Shown: positions 1 to 12,831, numbered from the stretch's first letter. The stretch: 64,000 nt of DNA from Astropecten irregularis (GCA_963971285.1 OZ020244.1:18166001-18230000); one strand, 5' to 3'. Numbers and translations are program-made. Notes: generated by a model from the sequence alone, not told the origin.

Positions 1-129
1 AACCAAAGAAAGGCTCAAGCTTCACCATGTATTTCAAGCCAATCGTTTTATTTAGGATACAAAATGGCAGTACCTAGCAAAATGAATCCCAAGCCTAGCC
101 TCAAGCCTCATTTCGTAAAGGCCCATAGA
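1..129. mobile_element. Partial MITE of the TTTCGTAAAGGCCC family
   Basis: The right half of a palindromic element (AAGCCTAGCCTCAAGCCTCA, TTTCGTAAAGGCCC) that is complete at 11566-11797. The left half is outside the window. The rest of 130-449 holds nothing I can identify (APEH intron). Confidence 0.6.
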
Positions 130-449
130 GCTAGAGTCTAGTCTACACAGAGCACAGTTTATCAGATGATAAGGTACCAGACCATAGTCCATGATGGCTC
201 ATCAGGTCCTCAATGCCTCATTGGCTTCACTTCCAGCCTCAGTTTCCAACATTGTTGTTCATGAAGCTGAAGCTCCATTTGCAGAGTAGGACTATCTACT
301 TACAAGGCATTGCCATTAGCCTCTTCTTTCACACCTGTTACTTGAAAATGGATGCATGAAACTGGAGCTGGAGCTCAGTGGAGCTTCTCAAAGGTCCATA
401 GTGAGAGTGCTAGAGTTTAGTGTTGGGAGATATTATATGTGTTTGATAA

Positions 450-699
450 GGGCCTTTTCCAAACTTTGGCTCTGGCTTTGGCTCCGGCTTTGTCTCAGGC
501 TTCGTCTCTGTCATCCATAATTATACTGAAAATTTACCTTGATATGACTGAAAGCTCAGTTTTCTTGTTCTAAACAGAATATCTACTTCCAAGCCGTAGT
601 TAAAAGCCTCTATTTTGATTCCTGTTGCTTTAAAATGGATGCACGAAATGGAGCAAGAGCCGAAGCCGGAACCGAAGCTGAGGTTTGGAAAAAGGCCCT
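450..699. mobile_element. Palindromic MITE with GGCTCCGGCT ends
   Basis: GGGCCTTTTCCAAACTTTGG at the left is inverted as GAGGTTTGGAAAAAGGCCCT at the right. Ends at 699, 61 bp before the first APEH exon in the window. Confidence 0.8.
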
Positions 700-760
700 A
701 AGATACCCTTTATCAGTATTTACCTCCCTGTTGTTCTTCATTTATTAATTTTTTTCCCAG

Positions 761-3700
761 AATTATTTGGTAACTTGGCCTGGTCATCATCGGAGAACCA
801 TCTGGTGTACATTGCTGAGAAGAAACAGCCGAAGACCACATCGTACTTTGACCCCAAGTCCAAGAAAACTGACCAAGATCCAACTAAAGAGGGCTGTCTA
901 GGCAAAGAGGATCCAGTCAAGGTAAAAATAAAGAATGCCAGAATCTTAAACATGAACTACATTTATGATCATAGTTGTGTTCGTGAGCAAGGTTGTTTAC
1001 AGAGACCATTGTCTACAGAAAGTGTAGTGCATACAATTACATGATAATTTTCTGTATATAATCAGTGCAGTGATATTGTGAAATGAAGCTACAATTATGG
1101 TATACATACTAAATGTAAAAAATTGCTTTCTCAAAGGCTAAAAAGGCTAGTCTTTGTGAAAGAACCTAGTCGAAACGTTAGGCCCTCTTAACTCCCAAGC
1201 ATCATTACAAGTTGAACAAAATTGACTGGAGCTGGGATTCGAACTGGCAACCTTCTGAACACTGTACAGGCGCTCTACCAGCTGAGCTATCCAGCCTTAC
1301 ATTGGTGGTGTCCCCAATAGTCAATTATCTTTGTTCGTATTTTATAATTATACTAAGTTTCTTCTGTGTTATGTTGACAGGGAGATGAGAACGTTCTGCG
1401 GGAAGAATGGGGAGAGACGCTGGTGTCTAAGCACCATCCTGTGGTCTGTATCCTAGACATCCGGAGCCAGACTGTTTCCATTCTGGAAGGTGTACCGGAC
1501 GATGTCTCTGCAGGACATGTAAGACACTGGCTCCAAACGACTCAATTTCATTTTGAACCAGATAAGACCTAGAATAATTGCACAAAATATAATTTCTAAT
1601 ATTTGAGTCGCTTTTAAAGTTTCTTGCATTTTGAGGTCAAGAAGTGATCTTTATGCTGATGAAACCCATTAAATGTTTGTTTTGCTGTGGAATAGGATTT
1701 GCAGTACAAGTCATAGGGCGTTTACGAAACAGAGGCTCAGGCTCCGTTTCAGGCTCCGGCTCCATTTTGTGAATCCATTCTAAAATAATGGTTATCAAAA
1801 TAGATGCTTTTGGCTGCGGTTCTATTGTAGAATCTCTAATTTGAAAAGGAAAACAGAGCTTCAGCTTTAATGAAAAACTACAGCCTATATTTTCAGCATA
1901 TGGATGTCAGAGCCAGAGCCTGAGCCCGAGCCTCTGTTTTGTAAACGCACATAAACTGTTGCAAACTGCTTATAAACCACAAGAATGACCTGAAACTTTT
2001 AAAATGGTTGGAGTTATTTCAATCCTAGGATCTTTCTCAAAGGCTAAAAGGATTTGGATTATAATAGGGCTGCGCACTTGCGCTAAAAATAGCACCGAAC
2101 CTCAGACAAACATTTCAACATGGCCATGCAAACGTGTGGTGAGTGGAAGTATGTGTGCGCGTCGTGCGTGGTGTGACGTCATTAGTGCGGAGCGCTATTT
2201 GCAAATTGTAAAATGATTTTGAATCAGTAATTTAGGTTTGAGATAAGAATTGAAATAGCAAACAGTGAGTGGAATCATTTGGAATGGAATACCGACAACA
2301 TGAGTCATTTTCTTGATATGTAATTTTCTTCTGTTATCCGTTGATTGTTGATAGCGAAAGAATTCTTGACCGCTGCTTATTTTTGTTTGGCCAAACAGGC
2401 TGTCTGGGCACATGGTGATTCAGGTATCGTGTTTGTGGGTTGGTTCCATGAACCGTACAGGCTTGGAGTCAGATACTGCTACAACAGGAGGTAAGATCTT
2501 TCTTGTCTGCTAGTCCTGGCCTTACCTCTGTCTGTTTGTTCCTTCAGTTTTTCTGGCTGTTTGTGTCTCATCAACACTTTTACTGTAAAAAATTGTGTTG
2601 ATGACTTGAGTCTTGAGCTGTGTGGGACTACGTTACTTTCAACAAATTACTTGCTACCCAAGCTGAACGGTTTATTGACATGGAATGTCTGGAAAACAAT
2701 CGTGTAGTCAACATTCATTCAACTCAATCATCAAATAACCACAAGGGAAACTGACTGGAACAGTTTGAAGTCATTGAAAAGTAAACAAAGACAAATTGAA
2801 TGGAGCCAGACTAGCAACCTTTGGAATAGCATACGGGCGCTCTACCAACTGAGCTATCCAGCCCTTTGTTGGTGGTGTCCCTAATAGTCAATTACTATGT
2901 ATCTTTGTTCTTTCAACTTAGAATTCAAACAGAATTCAGTAAAGGTATCTTTGCTGACTGTTGTGAGACTCTTGTTCATTTGTATTTTATGCAGGAGTGC
3001 CTTATACTATGCCACGCTGGATGGAAATAGCTGTGGTGAGCTTCAGTTTGTCGATAATTGTAGTTATCTTTGACCCCGAGAATTTGGCAAAACTACAGAG
3101 AGTAAATCTTTTCTTGAGTACCGAATTTTAACAAATTTACTGATTAATAATAATATAATATAATATATAATTCTTGTATAGCGCCAAATCCGTCAAAATT
3201 GACGCTCAAGGTGCTTCACAGAAAAAAAACCCAATCATTTAGAATTAAACAACAACCTTAAAAACTTATACAAAGATTAAGAAAAACCTTTAAATAACTA
3301 GAAAACAGTTAAAATAAGTTATCTAAAACATGCAGTTTAAAATTAAGTAATTTATTTCTAATATTTAATCAGGGTAGCCCGTTCACACTTAAGTCACAAG
3401 CTGTTATTAATTAGTCTAAAAACTTGATTAGTCTAAAACTTCAGTCTGATGAAAAAAGGACACTTTCCAGCAGATATTTATGTATTAAGTGTTCCTTTGG
3501 AAGACCTTATTAGTGAAGTAAACTGTGTTGATTTAAGTATTCTCACTCTTATTAAGGTTTTAGGAAACGGAGGCTCAGGCTCTGGCTCCGGCTCTGGCTC
3601 CGGCTCCATTTCGTGAATCCATTTTAAAATAACAGGTATCAAAATAGAGACTTTTGGCTGCGGTTTGGAAGTAGATTCTCTGGTTTGAAAAGGAAAACAG

Positions 3701-6700
3701 AGCTTCAGCTTCAATGAATAACCACGACCTATATTTTCAGCATATGGATAACAGAGCCGGAGCCTGAGTCTGAGCCTCCATTTCGTAAACCCTCTTAAAG
3801 TTGATACAAAGCTTTTCATTTTGGGGTTTGTCGTGTGTGCAAACATCTCTGATTCAGTCAGATTTGAATGATGTGTGTTTTCCTATCTGGTTTGTTTTTG
3901 TGTTCATACTCAGAGCTGGTGAGTGTGAGTGACCACAGTATATGGTGCCCTCGGTTCAGTCCGGATCAAACCAAGCTGGTGTACTTCCGCAATGCAGCAG
4001 GAGGGCCACATCAACACTGCAGTCAGATCATCATGGTAAGGTTCTTTGTTCTTGTTCACTCCCGTCCCTTGTTTTCCTTACCAAGTTAAGGGACACCGCT
4101 AACACTGGGCTGGATAGCTCAGGTTGTAGAGTGCCGGTACAGTATTCCAGTGGTGGTCGCTGGTTCAAATTCCACTCCAGTCAATTTTTCTTTGTTCACT
4201 TTTCAATGACTTGAAAAACAAATTCCCCTGAATTTGTCTCCAACTCTTGTTAGGAAATACATTATAGGCATGATAGGGTTATTACTTTCAGCATTTTTTG
4301 TCAGGCATGTTGTGTCTGCCACTCTGCCATGATTTAATGATAATAAATCGATTGTCTTTGACTGTTACAGTATGACTGGGCATCTAAGGAAACCAAAGTG
4401 GTGGTAGACACAGTGTATAAACCAACAGGTATGTAGTAACCATATTTAATGCAGTTTGTACCCCAACCTGTTCTTTTATACTCAAATCCTGTGTTGATAT
4501 TACCTTTCCAGAAAGTACAAAATATCATACACCTGTTGAAAAGTTTATCCTTAGTTAAAATGACTTAAAAATGTCAACCGAATTTTGATGTCTCCTCTAG
4601 GTTTTAGCTACATCTTAAAAAGACACATTTTGGCGTCCGTATTTTAAAACAAGACAGACAATGCTCTAAATTTGAACATAATTATGTCAATTTCTAGTTC
4701 ATTGGTTTGGAGAATATTTAGAAGTAAAGTTTGTGAAATGATTCTTGGTTATTATGATTGTTATCATTATTATATAGTTTTTCAAGCTTAGATTTGAAAA
4801 CAGTATACCACAGTTTGAGACACCATGTTTGAACTTGCCCCTTGATGCATTGTAATACATGCTCTGCTATTTGTTTGTCTTTACCTTTTTAGCTGGTGCC
4901 CCGTTTCCTGGTATCTACTCCTTTGGTGAAAATCCATCTAAGAAGTGTTGGCTGAGCGACAGCAAGCGCCTGGTCCTAGTGACCTCCTGGAGAAGCAGAA
5001 AAGTAAGATCAAAATCTCCATGAAATTTGGAAGAATGCTAATGAAAATTTGCTTATCAAAAAATAACACTTTGATGAAGTTGGATTCAATGAGATGCAGC
5101 ATTGAACCTAAAATAGAAGCAGACGTTTACTGGTGGACTAGCTGTAGCTGTTGTCAGGGGAACGACTGTATCTCCATGGTTACACAGTCTCCTGACAATA
5201 TCTCAGAAAGACTCGGGCATGCAACTTTTCCTCGGAGCAGCTGATTTCCTTTTTTTTCACTGTACTCTTTAGCCATTGAAAAGTGAAAATTCCTCATTTC
5301 TGATTAAGTCCAAGTTGCATGCATTTACATGTAATAAGACTGTACTTGGGAGATTTTTTTCATTGGCGTTTCCACAAATCAATTATAAAATCTACACTGT
5401 GAATTACCTCATTCTACTGTTCTCTCTGACAGGAAATTCTTGTCGTAGACACTGAAAAGTGTCTGGTGAGCAGACTGACCTCTGACCCTGAGTATGGAGG
5501 GTGGGTTGTGCTGGATGTCATGGATGATATTATAGTTGCGACACGGTCTGCTCCGGATAAACCTCAGGAGGTGGTGAGTATCGAGAGATGATCAATTCCC
5601 AGGAAAGACGTTTTGAGCCCGAGAATGTTTAGTCTGTTGATTGCTGACACTGATGTGAAGTTTTGAATGTTGTACAGTGTATATTTAGGACTAAAGTCAC
5701 CACCAAGAAGTGGCACTATGAAATGTCATCACAGAATAGCATCATGAAATGTCACCATGAAGTGTCATCATAAAATGTCACTAAAGAGTGTCACCATGCA
5801 TGCAGTGTCACCATGAAATGTCACCATGAAGTGTCATCATAATGTCACTATTAAGAGTGTCACCATGCAGTGTCACCATGAAATGTCACCATGAAGTGTC
5901 ATCATAATGTCACTAAAGAGTGTCACCATGCAGTGTCACCATGAAATGTCACCATAAAATGTCACTAAAGTGTGTCACCATGCAGTGTCACCATGAAATG
6001 TCACCAACGAGTGTCACCATGCAGAGTCACCATGCAGTGTCAACATGAAATATCACCATAAAGTGTCACCACTCATTGTCTCTAATGTTGAATAGTGCCG
6101 GCACTATTAAAGTCAAGTCATATCAATCAGAATATAGAATCCTAACTGAATATTGTTCCATATGGTACGTGCTGCAAGTTCCATGCTTTGAAAGATCTGT
6201 ATAATATTGGAATTTTTTGTCCTTCAAAAATGTGTATTTGATATGGTTATATTTTGTGCTGTGATTACTATGATCATAGTTGTTGGTATTTTGTTTAGGT
6301 GATAGGTGAACTGCCAGTCCAAGGCCAGGAGGTGAACATGACTTGGAGATTATTGGCAAGCAGCTCAGGCCGGCTAGAGAACCTATCCTGGGAAATCATT
6401 CAGTTCAAGGCCGGGCCAGAAACCTCACAAGATGGTGAGTAGAATTATGAATGTGTAGACCAGAGATTCTCAACTGGCAGCATACCACAAACCCTTGAGC
6501 TTATAGGTAATATCATACTTTGGTTTTTGTCAAAGAAATACAGATTCATGGGCAAAAATATCTAGGAAGATACAGTAACAGTCATCTGTGAAAATTTCAG
6601 TCCCATGCAGTGCCCACTTTTTTGAGAAAACAGTGAAATACGGCTGCAGTATTTCTGAAGTCTTTTCTCTTTTATTTTTGATCTTTAAAAAGATCAAAAA

Positions 6701-9700
6701 TAAATTCCGTCACTGGTTTTACTCTTTTCTGGATAAATGAAGATTTTCATGTAGAAATATTGTAACGGTATGCCACCATCTTTATACCCTGTAAGTTATA
6801 GGTAAATAGTTAGTTATAGGTAAATCTGTGAAGATTTCTGTTTCAGTATGCTGCCAAAGTATATACATGTACTACCTTTAATTAAGGGGCTTTAATTTTG
6901 CCCCCTCGACCCCGACCAGGGGTTTCACCTTTGGACCCCACCAGGGGCCATAAGTGGGCTCCTGGACCCTACGTCACAATGCTCCGCTCGCTTTGCATGT
7001 TACACACTCTAGTCGGTGAAGCAAATGCAATTATAGATATGAAAAGTGAAGCTTGGACTAAATATAACTCGTGGCATAGACCCTTTCATGCGTTGGTGGC
7101 CAACAGAAATGAAGCAGTTACACAGTAACAGAAGTAGACTTCTGAATGTAATTACCGGTATGCGAAACAAAGTGTTGTTTAAGTGTAATAGCGCTCTGCA
7201 CTAAGGACGTCACAAAATCCCCGGATGTCAGACAAACATGTCTCACACACGCAGTGCATGCACGCGCACACCCATACACTTTTGCATGGTTGCAATGTTT
7301 GTCTGAGATCCTGTGCTATTTTTAGCACAAGTGTGGAGCGCTATTGATGTTTCTGTGTCTCTTTGCAGATGTATTGGATTATGAGGCCATTCTGGTGACA
7401 CCGAAGCAGGTTTCATCAGGCAGCCTACCACCTCTTATTGTAAATCCTCATGGTAAGAATAGTTCTTCAATATCTGCTTGCTTTTTTAATGTGACTCCTC
7501 TGGCACAACTAAGGCCAATTTTAATACCTTCTGAATACCGTACATAGGCGCTCTACCAACTGAGCTATATCCAGCCCTATGTTGGTGGTGTCCTTAATAC
7601 ATGTAGTCAATTATTTTTGTTTGCAGGTGGACCACACGTTGTCATCAGTGCTGAGTTTATCATGTCGGCAGCGGCCTTCTGCCAGTTGGGATTTGCTGTA
7701 CTCATGGGTAACAACCATCATTTTGTTGTATTTTATTTTTTATTTCTCAGGGCAAGCAAAAGAAGGCACAATACCGATTACCGACAAACAAGAAAATAAA
7801 CAAAATGACAAAACCAAACAGTAGAAGTACAGAACATGGTAACATCCCCGAATGATTGCCAAATGTAAAGTAAATCATAATGGAGTGGCTCTACTAATGC
7901 TGCTATCGACTCTAAAGCAAATAGTATAGGATTAAACAGAGCATTGAAGATTAACGGAGTGCTGAATGAAGAATTGTCGTCGAGGATCTTGAAAAAATTA
8001 CCTACAATGATCTGTCCTCAGTTTTGATGGTTTTCGTTGAAAATGACAGAAATTTTAAGCCGACCGCAATCTGTGAGTTTCGAACATAGATGTGTGACAC
8101 TGATTATGTCCGCTTTGAAATTGGGCTATTTCCCGGTGGTATTCAACCATTGTGTGCCTGCATTGTTTACTCCCTGCACACGAGGCCTGGCCAGATGAAC
8201 TCTGTGTGAACCGGTGTCTAATAATCCTGGCCAGTGAAAAAAAAAAAAAACCTGGGCGGAAGGAATAAAGGGATCCAATTTGCATGACAGCATCAGTTAG
8301 GACAAAGTATGATAATCTACAAATGTCTTTGCGATCATTTATGGTGTGGCCTTCTTTCTTTTTTCAACGTGCCCCTTTCCAGTGAATTACCGTGGGTCCT
8401 TGGGATTTGGTCAGGCCAATATCCTGTCTTTACCGGGCAACATCGGCCGACAGGATGTCGATGACGTGCAAGTAAGCAATGATTTCATACAGATTCCCAG
8501 ATCTCGATCAAGCTGTGAGCCAACCACTGGTTCCCTCCAACCTATGTGCCCTTTATGCAGTATCTGGTGCGGGAACCAGTGTATGACAGACCAAGATCTG
8601 GATGGAACAAACAGGCTTTAAATATTGTTCCCTTGGTAACGTTGCATGTGTGTCAACAGGTGGTTATGAATCCTAATCATAAAGTATGTATTAAACCATT
8701 TGTCAATTCATTTTTCATAATTATGATATCTCACTAATGAAAGGTCATGCAGCCGCTGCAGCATTCTTCTGAAGACGGCCAGAGCATACTGGCCGGACCG
8801 TTGAGTTAACCGGCTATTTTCATTGCCACACAACTCAAAAGAATAATTCATGTCTCAGGAATGTTACCGCAAATCTTATAATGAAAGATCATAACTTAAG
8901 TCATCTTAAAACATAAGCAGGCTATTGTCACATTGGAATAGTAAAAAAAAAATTGGCAATTTGTGTTACATGGCATAAGAATGTCTGAAAAATGTAGACT
9001 GTGCTTTGACTGAGGCTGCATTCGAATCTGTTGTCTAGAGCTAGGTCTAGGTCTTCACTCCATTGGAAATATGTGGAGACACCTAGACAATAGACCTAGC
9101 CGTAGCTCTGGAAGCCCGTTTCGGACACGGCCTAAATTTACATGTACTGTTTCTGTTGCATCTCCCAGAATGCAGTGCTGGCAGTGTTGGATTCTGGGAA
9201 GGCTGACAGGAATCGGGTTGTTCTGAGTGGCGGATCCCATGGAGGGTTTCTTGTTACGCATCTTATTGGTCAGTTCCCGGTAAGTAGATGCGCATACTAA
9301 TCACACGACAAGCAACACATCTAGGATCATGTTAGAATTTGGAGACCAAAAAAAGTTAGTTAACTGCTACAAAGAAGGGGAACTCAAAATAAAATTATAT
9401 TAGTTTTTCTTTCAGAAACCTGTATATTATACTAAGAATTCTAGTTTGGTAGGTATATGCATAGATTAAAGGGACTCATGATATTTTTGGTGTGGAAACA
9501 AAATAGGATTTCCTCATGTTGTAATATTTTTGTTGTGCAGGAATTCTACAAAGCTTGTGTCTCAAGGAACCCGGTCATTAACATTGCCTGTGAGTAAAAT
9601 TTTAACATTTCATGTCTGAATACGGAACATGTTGAAGAAAATGTTAAATGTTCATCTTTATGTACTTTGAATTACTATTTCTTTCCATTCTGGGGAAAGC

Positions 9701-12516
9701 TGGTACATAAAAATCAAAATTACAGATTTTTGTTTTCATTTCTGCCACAGCTATGCTTGCAAGCACCGACATCCCTGATTGGTAAGTAGCAAGATTCAAG
9801 ACTCTTCCTTGGGATAATTGCAGAGGAACATTGTTGGGATGATTCAATTTCTGAGTTGTTAATCGTGGTTGCTGATTAAACGTATAATACATGATTGGCA
9901 AAGGTCACAGAACAGCACTCCACACTTTGTCTGATCAAACATATACATGAAATAAAAACCTGTGAAAATTTGAGCTCAATCAGACATCTGAGTTACAAAG
10001 AAAATAGCGAAAACCTGACTCAATTTTTCTTAACATAAAGAATGGTTTTGATCTTTTTGGTTTTAAACCCAGAGATCAAAACTGTTTCGGTAATTGTTCT
10101 ACTAATTTCTGGATAAATAAACCATTTCAGGCGGAAATATTTTAACGGTATGTTTCTACTAGCACCATCTTCATATCCTGAAGGTTATATGTAAATCTGT
10201 GAACATTTCTGTTCAGGTATGTTACCAATCCTGTACTGTACCTTCAAAGGTAGTATCATACTTTGGTAAGAAACTGAAACAGAAATCTTCACAGATTCAC
10301 TTATAACTATCAGGATATGAAGATGGTGGTGATAGAAACATACCGTTAAATTTAATCCGCCTGAAATGGTGTATTTATCCAGAAATTAGTAAAACAATGA
10401 CCGAAAATCTTTTTGATCTTTTAAAAGATCAAAAATAAAAGAGAAAAGACTTAAGAAATACTGTGGCCGTTTTTCACTGTATTCTCAAAAAGTGGCCACC
10501 GTATGGGACTGAAATTTTCACAGATGACTGTTACTGTATCTTCCTTAATATTTGTGCCCATGAATCTGTCGGCCAAAGTAGGATATTACCTTTAATGAGC
10601 CTGTGTATATATTGACAACAAAAAAGGAGTACCGTGTAAACCAGTATAATATTAAATAGTCCGGTACACATATATGTTCATGTATTCATCCCTGCAGGAT
10701 TTACTGTGAGGCAGGAGTCGGACCTTTTGAATTTGATAAACTTCCAACGACAGAGATGTACGATGCCATGCTGAGCAAATCACCCATCATTCATGCACAC
10801 AAGGTTTGACATGTCATTTGTTTTCTGGCATATTACCAGAAGAAAATTATAATTCATCAAATTAAGAGAAAATAAAAACCAAATTGCTAAAAATTAGCTT
10901 TTATAGAAGCAGTGATGGGTAATTTTTCACATTACTATAGACCTAGGCGTGTCATTTTAGATTGGAATAAAATTTGGTCATTTCCAGCATTATCATTCCT
11001 GAAATCATCTCAACTCCCTGGGGAGTATACAGCTCCGGGTTCAATAAGCGAACACAGGGGCTAATCAAGCACACAAAGCCATCTCTACCCTCACCGGTAC
11101 CCATTTACTCCTGGGTGAAGAGAAGCAATATGTGACAAAGCGTCTTGCCCAAGGATGCAAGCACCACAACCTCATGGCTTGTTTCGAACCCATAATCTGT
11201 AGATTGACCACAAGACCTTGAGTACGACATACCACACCACTAGAGGCCATGGCATTCAATGATTTTTTTTATTCTGTGATAACTACTCATTTACATTGAT
11301 TTTGGCATCGGTTGTTACCATAGGTGCGGACGCCAACTCTGATCATGATTGGTACGGTGGATCTGAGGGTTCCCCCTAAACAAGGCCAGGAATACTACAG
11401 GGCTCTCAAGGCACATGGCACCACGACAAAGTGAGTATTGGCATGGGGGATATTGCCTGCAGGAGTCAGGGACCTAGACAAGCTTGCATACAAAAGCCGT
11501 ATCTGAATTATTAAACCTGGCTATGGCTTGAAGTGACGCATGAGTCTACAGCCTCTGCCGTAAGGCTTTTACGAAATGAGGTTTGAGGCTAGGCTTGGGA
11601 TTTATTTTGCTATACCGCCATTTTGATGTCCTAAACGAAATGAAGCGCTTGAGGTACATGGCAAAGATGGAGCCTTTCTTTGGCATCATAACATGACCCA
11701 ATCCCTTTGTTTTGTTTTCTGTGCCTCAAATAGCGCTGCGGTAGCGAAATAAGTCCAAATAAAGCTTCAGCCCCAAGCCTGGTTTCGTAAAGGCCCGTAG
11801 ACTTGTGTACAAATGAAAGCCATAGCTAAAATGCTTGGACTTGGACACAGCCTAACACTGTTATATTGGCGTTAGATAAAAAGCTATGAGATTAGTACAG
11901 ATATACTACTGCCAATCCTTTTGCCACACTTTGGGAAAAAAAGCAATTGAAATGATAAATTGGTAATTTGCAATGAATCTCGAAGTATTGAGACCGTTAA
12001 GTGTCTTCATAACCTTGACAAAGCCTAGCAGTCCCCATCCAAAACATTGCTACCCTTCAGCCAACATCATGAGCCATCGAACGGTTTATAGCTTCTTACC
12101 ACTTTCCACGTTGAACGACCTCTTTACTAGTTTTAAATGTTGAAGTAATAATCTCTGTAAAGAAATATCACAAAAAGATCCCATAACAGGAGATTTCTTA
12201 GCAATTTGATCAATAACATAGTATGAATAATTATTGCAAGGTGACATTATTAGGAAATGGAGTAAAATACTTCAAGTAGTTACATGGACATTATGCACTT
12301 TTCATGCAGTCAAACCACACTCATTGGCAAATACAGCCTCTTGTTAGATCAAAGGCATGCAGAACTCAACTCCGTTTTCTCACAATTTTCTTGCATGATT
12401 CTGTTTCTCTTTCCAGGATGCTCGTTTATGACGATAACTGCCACGCCCTGGCTAAAGTCGATGCCGAGGCGGACGGCTTCATGAATATATACAAGTGGTT
12501 CTCATCATTCGCATAA
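761..12516 (+). CDS. APEH: Acylaminoacyl-peptidase (acylamino-acid-releasing enzyme), 3' 18 exons, 5' truncated by window edge
   Basis: Cytosolic serine peptidase of the prolyl oligopeptidase family (S9C) that releases N-acylated amino acids from blocked peptides. Coding exons: 761-921, 1381-1518, 2399-2490, 2995-3035, 3914-4035, 4371-4428, 4893-5002, 5433-5573, 6299-6434, 7369-7452, 7627-7707, 8383-8471, 9169-9279, 9541-9589, 9751-9781, 10698-10803, 11324-11430, 12417-12516. All have GT/AG borders and compatible phases, giving about 584 residues; the human enzyme has 732, so roughly 150 N-terminal residues are missing to the left. The first eight or nine exons cover the beta-propeller part (motifs [14 protein letters not shown]-like GIVFVGW, RFSPDQ). 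The hydrolase part has the HGGPH oxyanion motif (exons 10-11), NYRGS, the nucleophile motif GGSHGG with Ser at 9235-9237, the acid Asp in GTVDLRVPP (exon 17) and His in NCHAL (exon 18). The active-site set is complete, so the enzyme should be functional. Identification is from family knowledge; the exon structure is read directly. Confidence 0.95.
1213..1345 (-). mobile_element. tRNA-derived SINE, family 1
   Basis: On the minus strand it reads GGCTGGATAGCTCAGCTGGT (A box) and GGTTCGAATCC-like B box (here gttcgaatccc), followed by AGTCAATTTTG. It is in the APEH intron before exon 1381. Being multi-copy and flanked by the shared tail, it is a SINE and not a tRNA gene. Confidence 0.8.
1716..1950. 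mobile_element. Palindromic MITE with GGCTCCGGCT ends
   Basis: GGGCGTTTACGAAACAGAGG is inverted as CCTCTGTTTTGTAAACGC. Same family as 3554-3793; APEH intron. Confidence 0.82.
2063..2199. mobile_element. About 140-bp MITE with AATAGCGCTCCGCAC ends
   Basis: AATAGGGCTGCGCACTTGCG at the left, ACGTCATTAGTGCGGAGCGC at the right, interior CAGACAAACATT. Other copies at 7187-7345, 20874-21027, 27495-27633. APEH intron. Confidence 0.82.
2728..2911 (-). mobile_element. tRNA-derived SINE, family 1
   Basis: Longer copy with a diverged B box but an intact A-box stretch (GGGCTGGATAGCTCAGTTGG on minus) and the 3' segment TGAAAAGTAAACAAAG...AACCACAAGGGAAAC. It lies in the APEH intron before exon 2995. Confidence 0.78.
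3554..3793. mobile_element. Palindromic MITE with GGCTCCGGCT ends
   Basis: GGAAACGGAGGCTCAGGCTC at the left, GAGCCTCCATTTCGTAAACC at the right; interior TATTTTCAGCATATGGAT is shared with 1716-1950. The many Pro/Glu codons give spurious peptides. APEH intron. Confidence 0.82.
4089..4225 (+). mobile_element. tRNA-derived SINE, family 1
   Basis: Plus-strand copy: GGGACACC leader, GGGCTGGATAGCTCAGGTTG, then GGTTCAAATTCC and the tail AGTCAATTTTTCTTTGTTCA. It begins about 55 bp after the APEH exon ending at 4035. Confidence 0.78.
5695..6080. repeat. Minisatellite of TGTCACCATGAA-type units in APEH intron
   Basis: Short units of about 11-15 bp (TGTCACCATGAAA, TGTCACCATGCAG, TGTCATCATAA, TGTCACTAAAGAG) repeat imperfectly, with an approximate 62-bp higher-order period in the middle. 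It lies between the exons ending 5573 and starting 6299. Confidence 0.88.
6504..6877. mobile_element. About 370-bp MITE with AGGTAATATCATACTTTGG ends
   Basis: Inverted ends AGGTAATATCATACTTTGG / CCAAAGTATATACATG..ACCT, interior TCTGTGAAAATTTCAGTCCC and a TTTTTGATCTTTAAAAAGAT hairpin. Copies at 10247-10596, 36850-37211, 50039-50391, 59010-59380; fragments at 23590-23715, 38392-38580, 39398-39580, 48712-48866. Confidence 0.8.
7187..7345. mobile_element. About 160-bp MITE with AATAGCGCTCCGCAC ends
   Basis: AATAGCGCTCTGCACTAAGG at the left and AAGTGTGGAGCGCTATT at the right. It ends 23 bp before the APEH exon at 7369. Confidence 0.82.
7531..7626 (-). mobile_element. Truncated tRNA-derived SINE, family 1, abutting an APEH splice acceptor
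   Basis: It holds the A-box part (inverted) and the leader-side segment ending TAGTCAATTATTTTTGTTTG. This segment runs directly into cag and the exon at 7627, so the polypyrimidine tract of that acceptor is SINE-like sequence. The B-box half is missing. Confidence 0.72.
10247..10596. mobile_element. MITE with AGGTAATATCATACTTTGG ends
   Basis: Complete copy in the APEH intron before exon 10698; a diverged partial copy (about 10020-10235) lies just before it in the opposite orientation. Confidence 0.75.
10990..11265 (-). mobile_element. tRNA-derived SINE, family 2
   Basis: On minus it reads a Leu/Ser-tRNA-like head (CTAGTGGTGTGGTATGTCG, GGTTCGAAACAAG), the core CTTGGGCAAGACGCTTTGTC and CTCCCCAGGGAGTTGAGATG. 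It sits in the APEH intron before exon 11324. Confidence 0.8.
11566..11797. mobile_element. MITE, TTTCGTAAAGGCCC family
   Basis: GCTTTTACGAAATGAGGTTT is inverted as CCTGGTTTCGTAAAGGCC. Further copies at 44550-44750 and 51779-51996. APEH intron. Confidence 0.78.
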
Positions 12517-12543
12517 ATATCAATTGCGAATTAAATCTGAAAC

Positions 12544-12831
12544 GTATCTGGTACACAGGCTTCTTTCATTGAACATAAACACCCCAGTTTGAATTTCCCA
12601 GACTAAAGACTCTGTTGCTATGATTCGGGGCAAGCTATTGCATAGCGATACCCATCTCTGGAATGGACTAGTGATCTTATCCATTATGAACAGTGCATTG
12701 GTGCAAGATGTCTGTTATGTAACTCAACAAATGCTTGCCCCGAATCACGTGATATAGCAACAGAGTCTTTAGTCTGGGAAATTCAAATTGAGGTGTGTAT
12801 GTACAATGAAAGAAGTTTGTGTACCACATAC
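12544..12831. mobile_element. Palindromic element in the APEH 3' flank
   Basis: Long inverted arms: GACTAAAGACTCTGTTGCTA and GATTCGGGGCAAGC near 12600-12634 are mirrored near 12737-12778, with outer matches GGTACACAGG..TTCTTTCATT. It begins 28 bp after the stop codon. A second copy at about 57005-57890 is interrupted by another element. Confidence 0.82.

Noticed and set aside
5695-6080. CRISPR-like spaced repeat
   Set aside because: Units are contiguous and variable with no unique spacers, and the setting is an animal intron.
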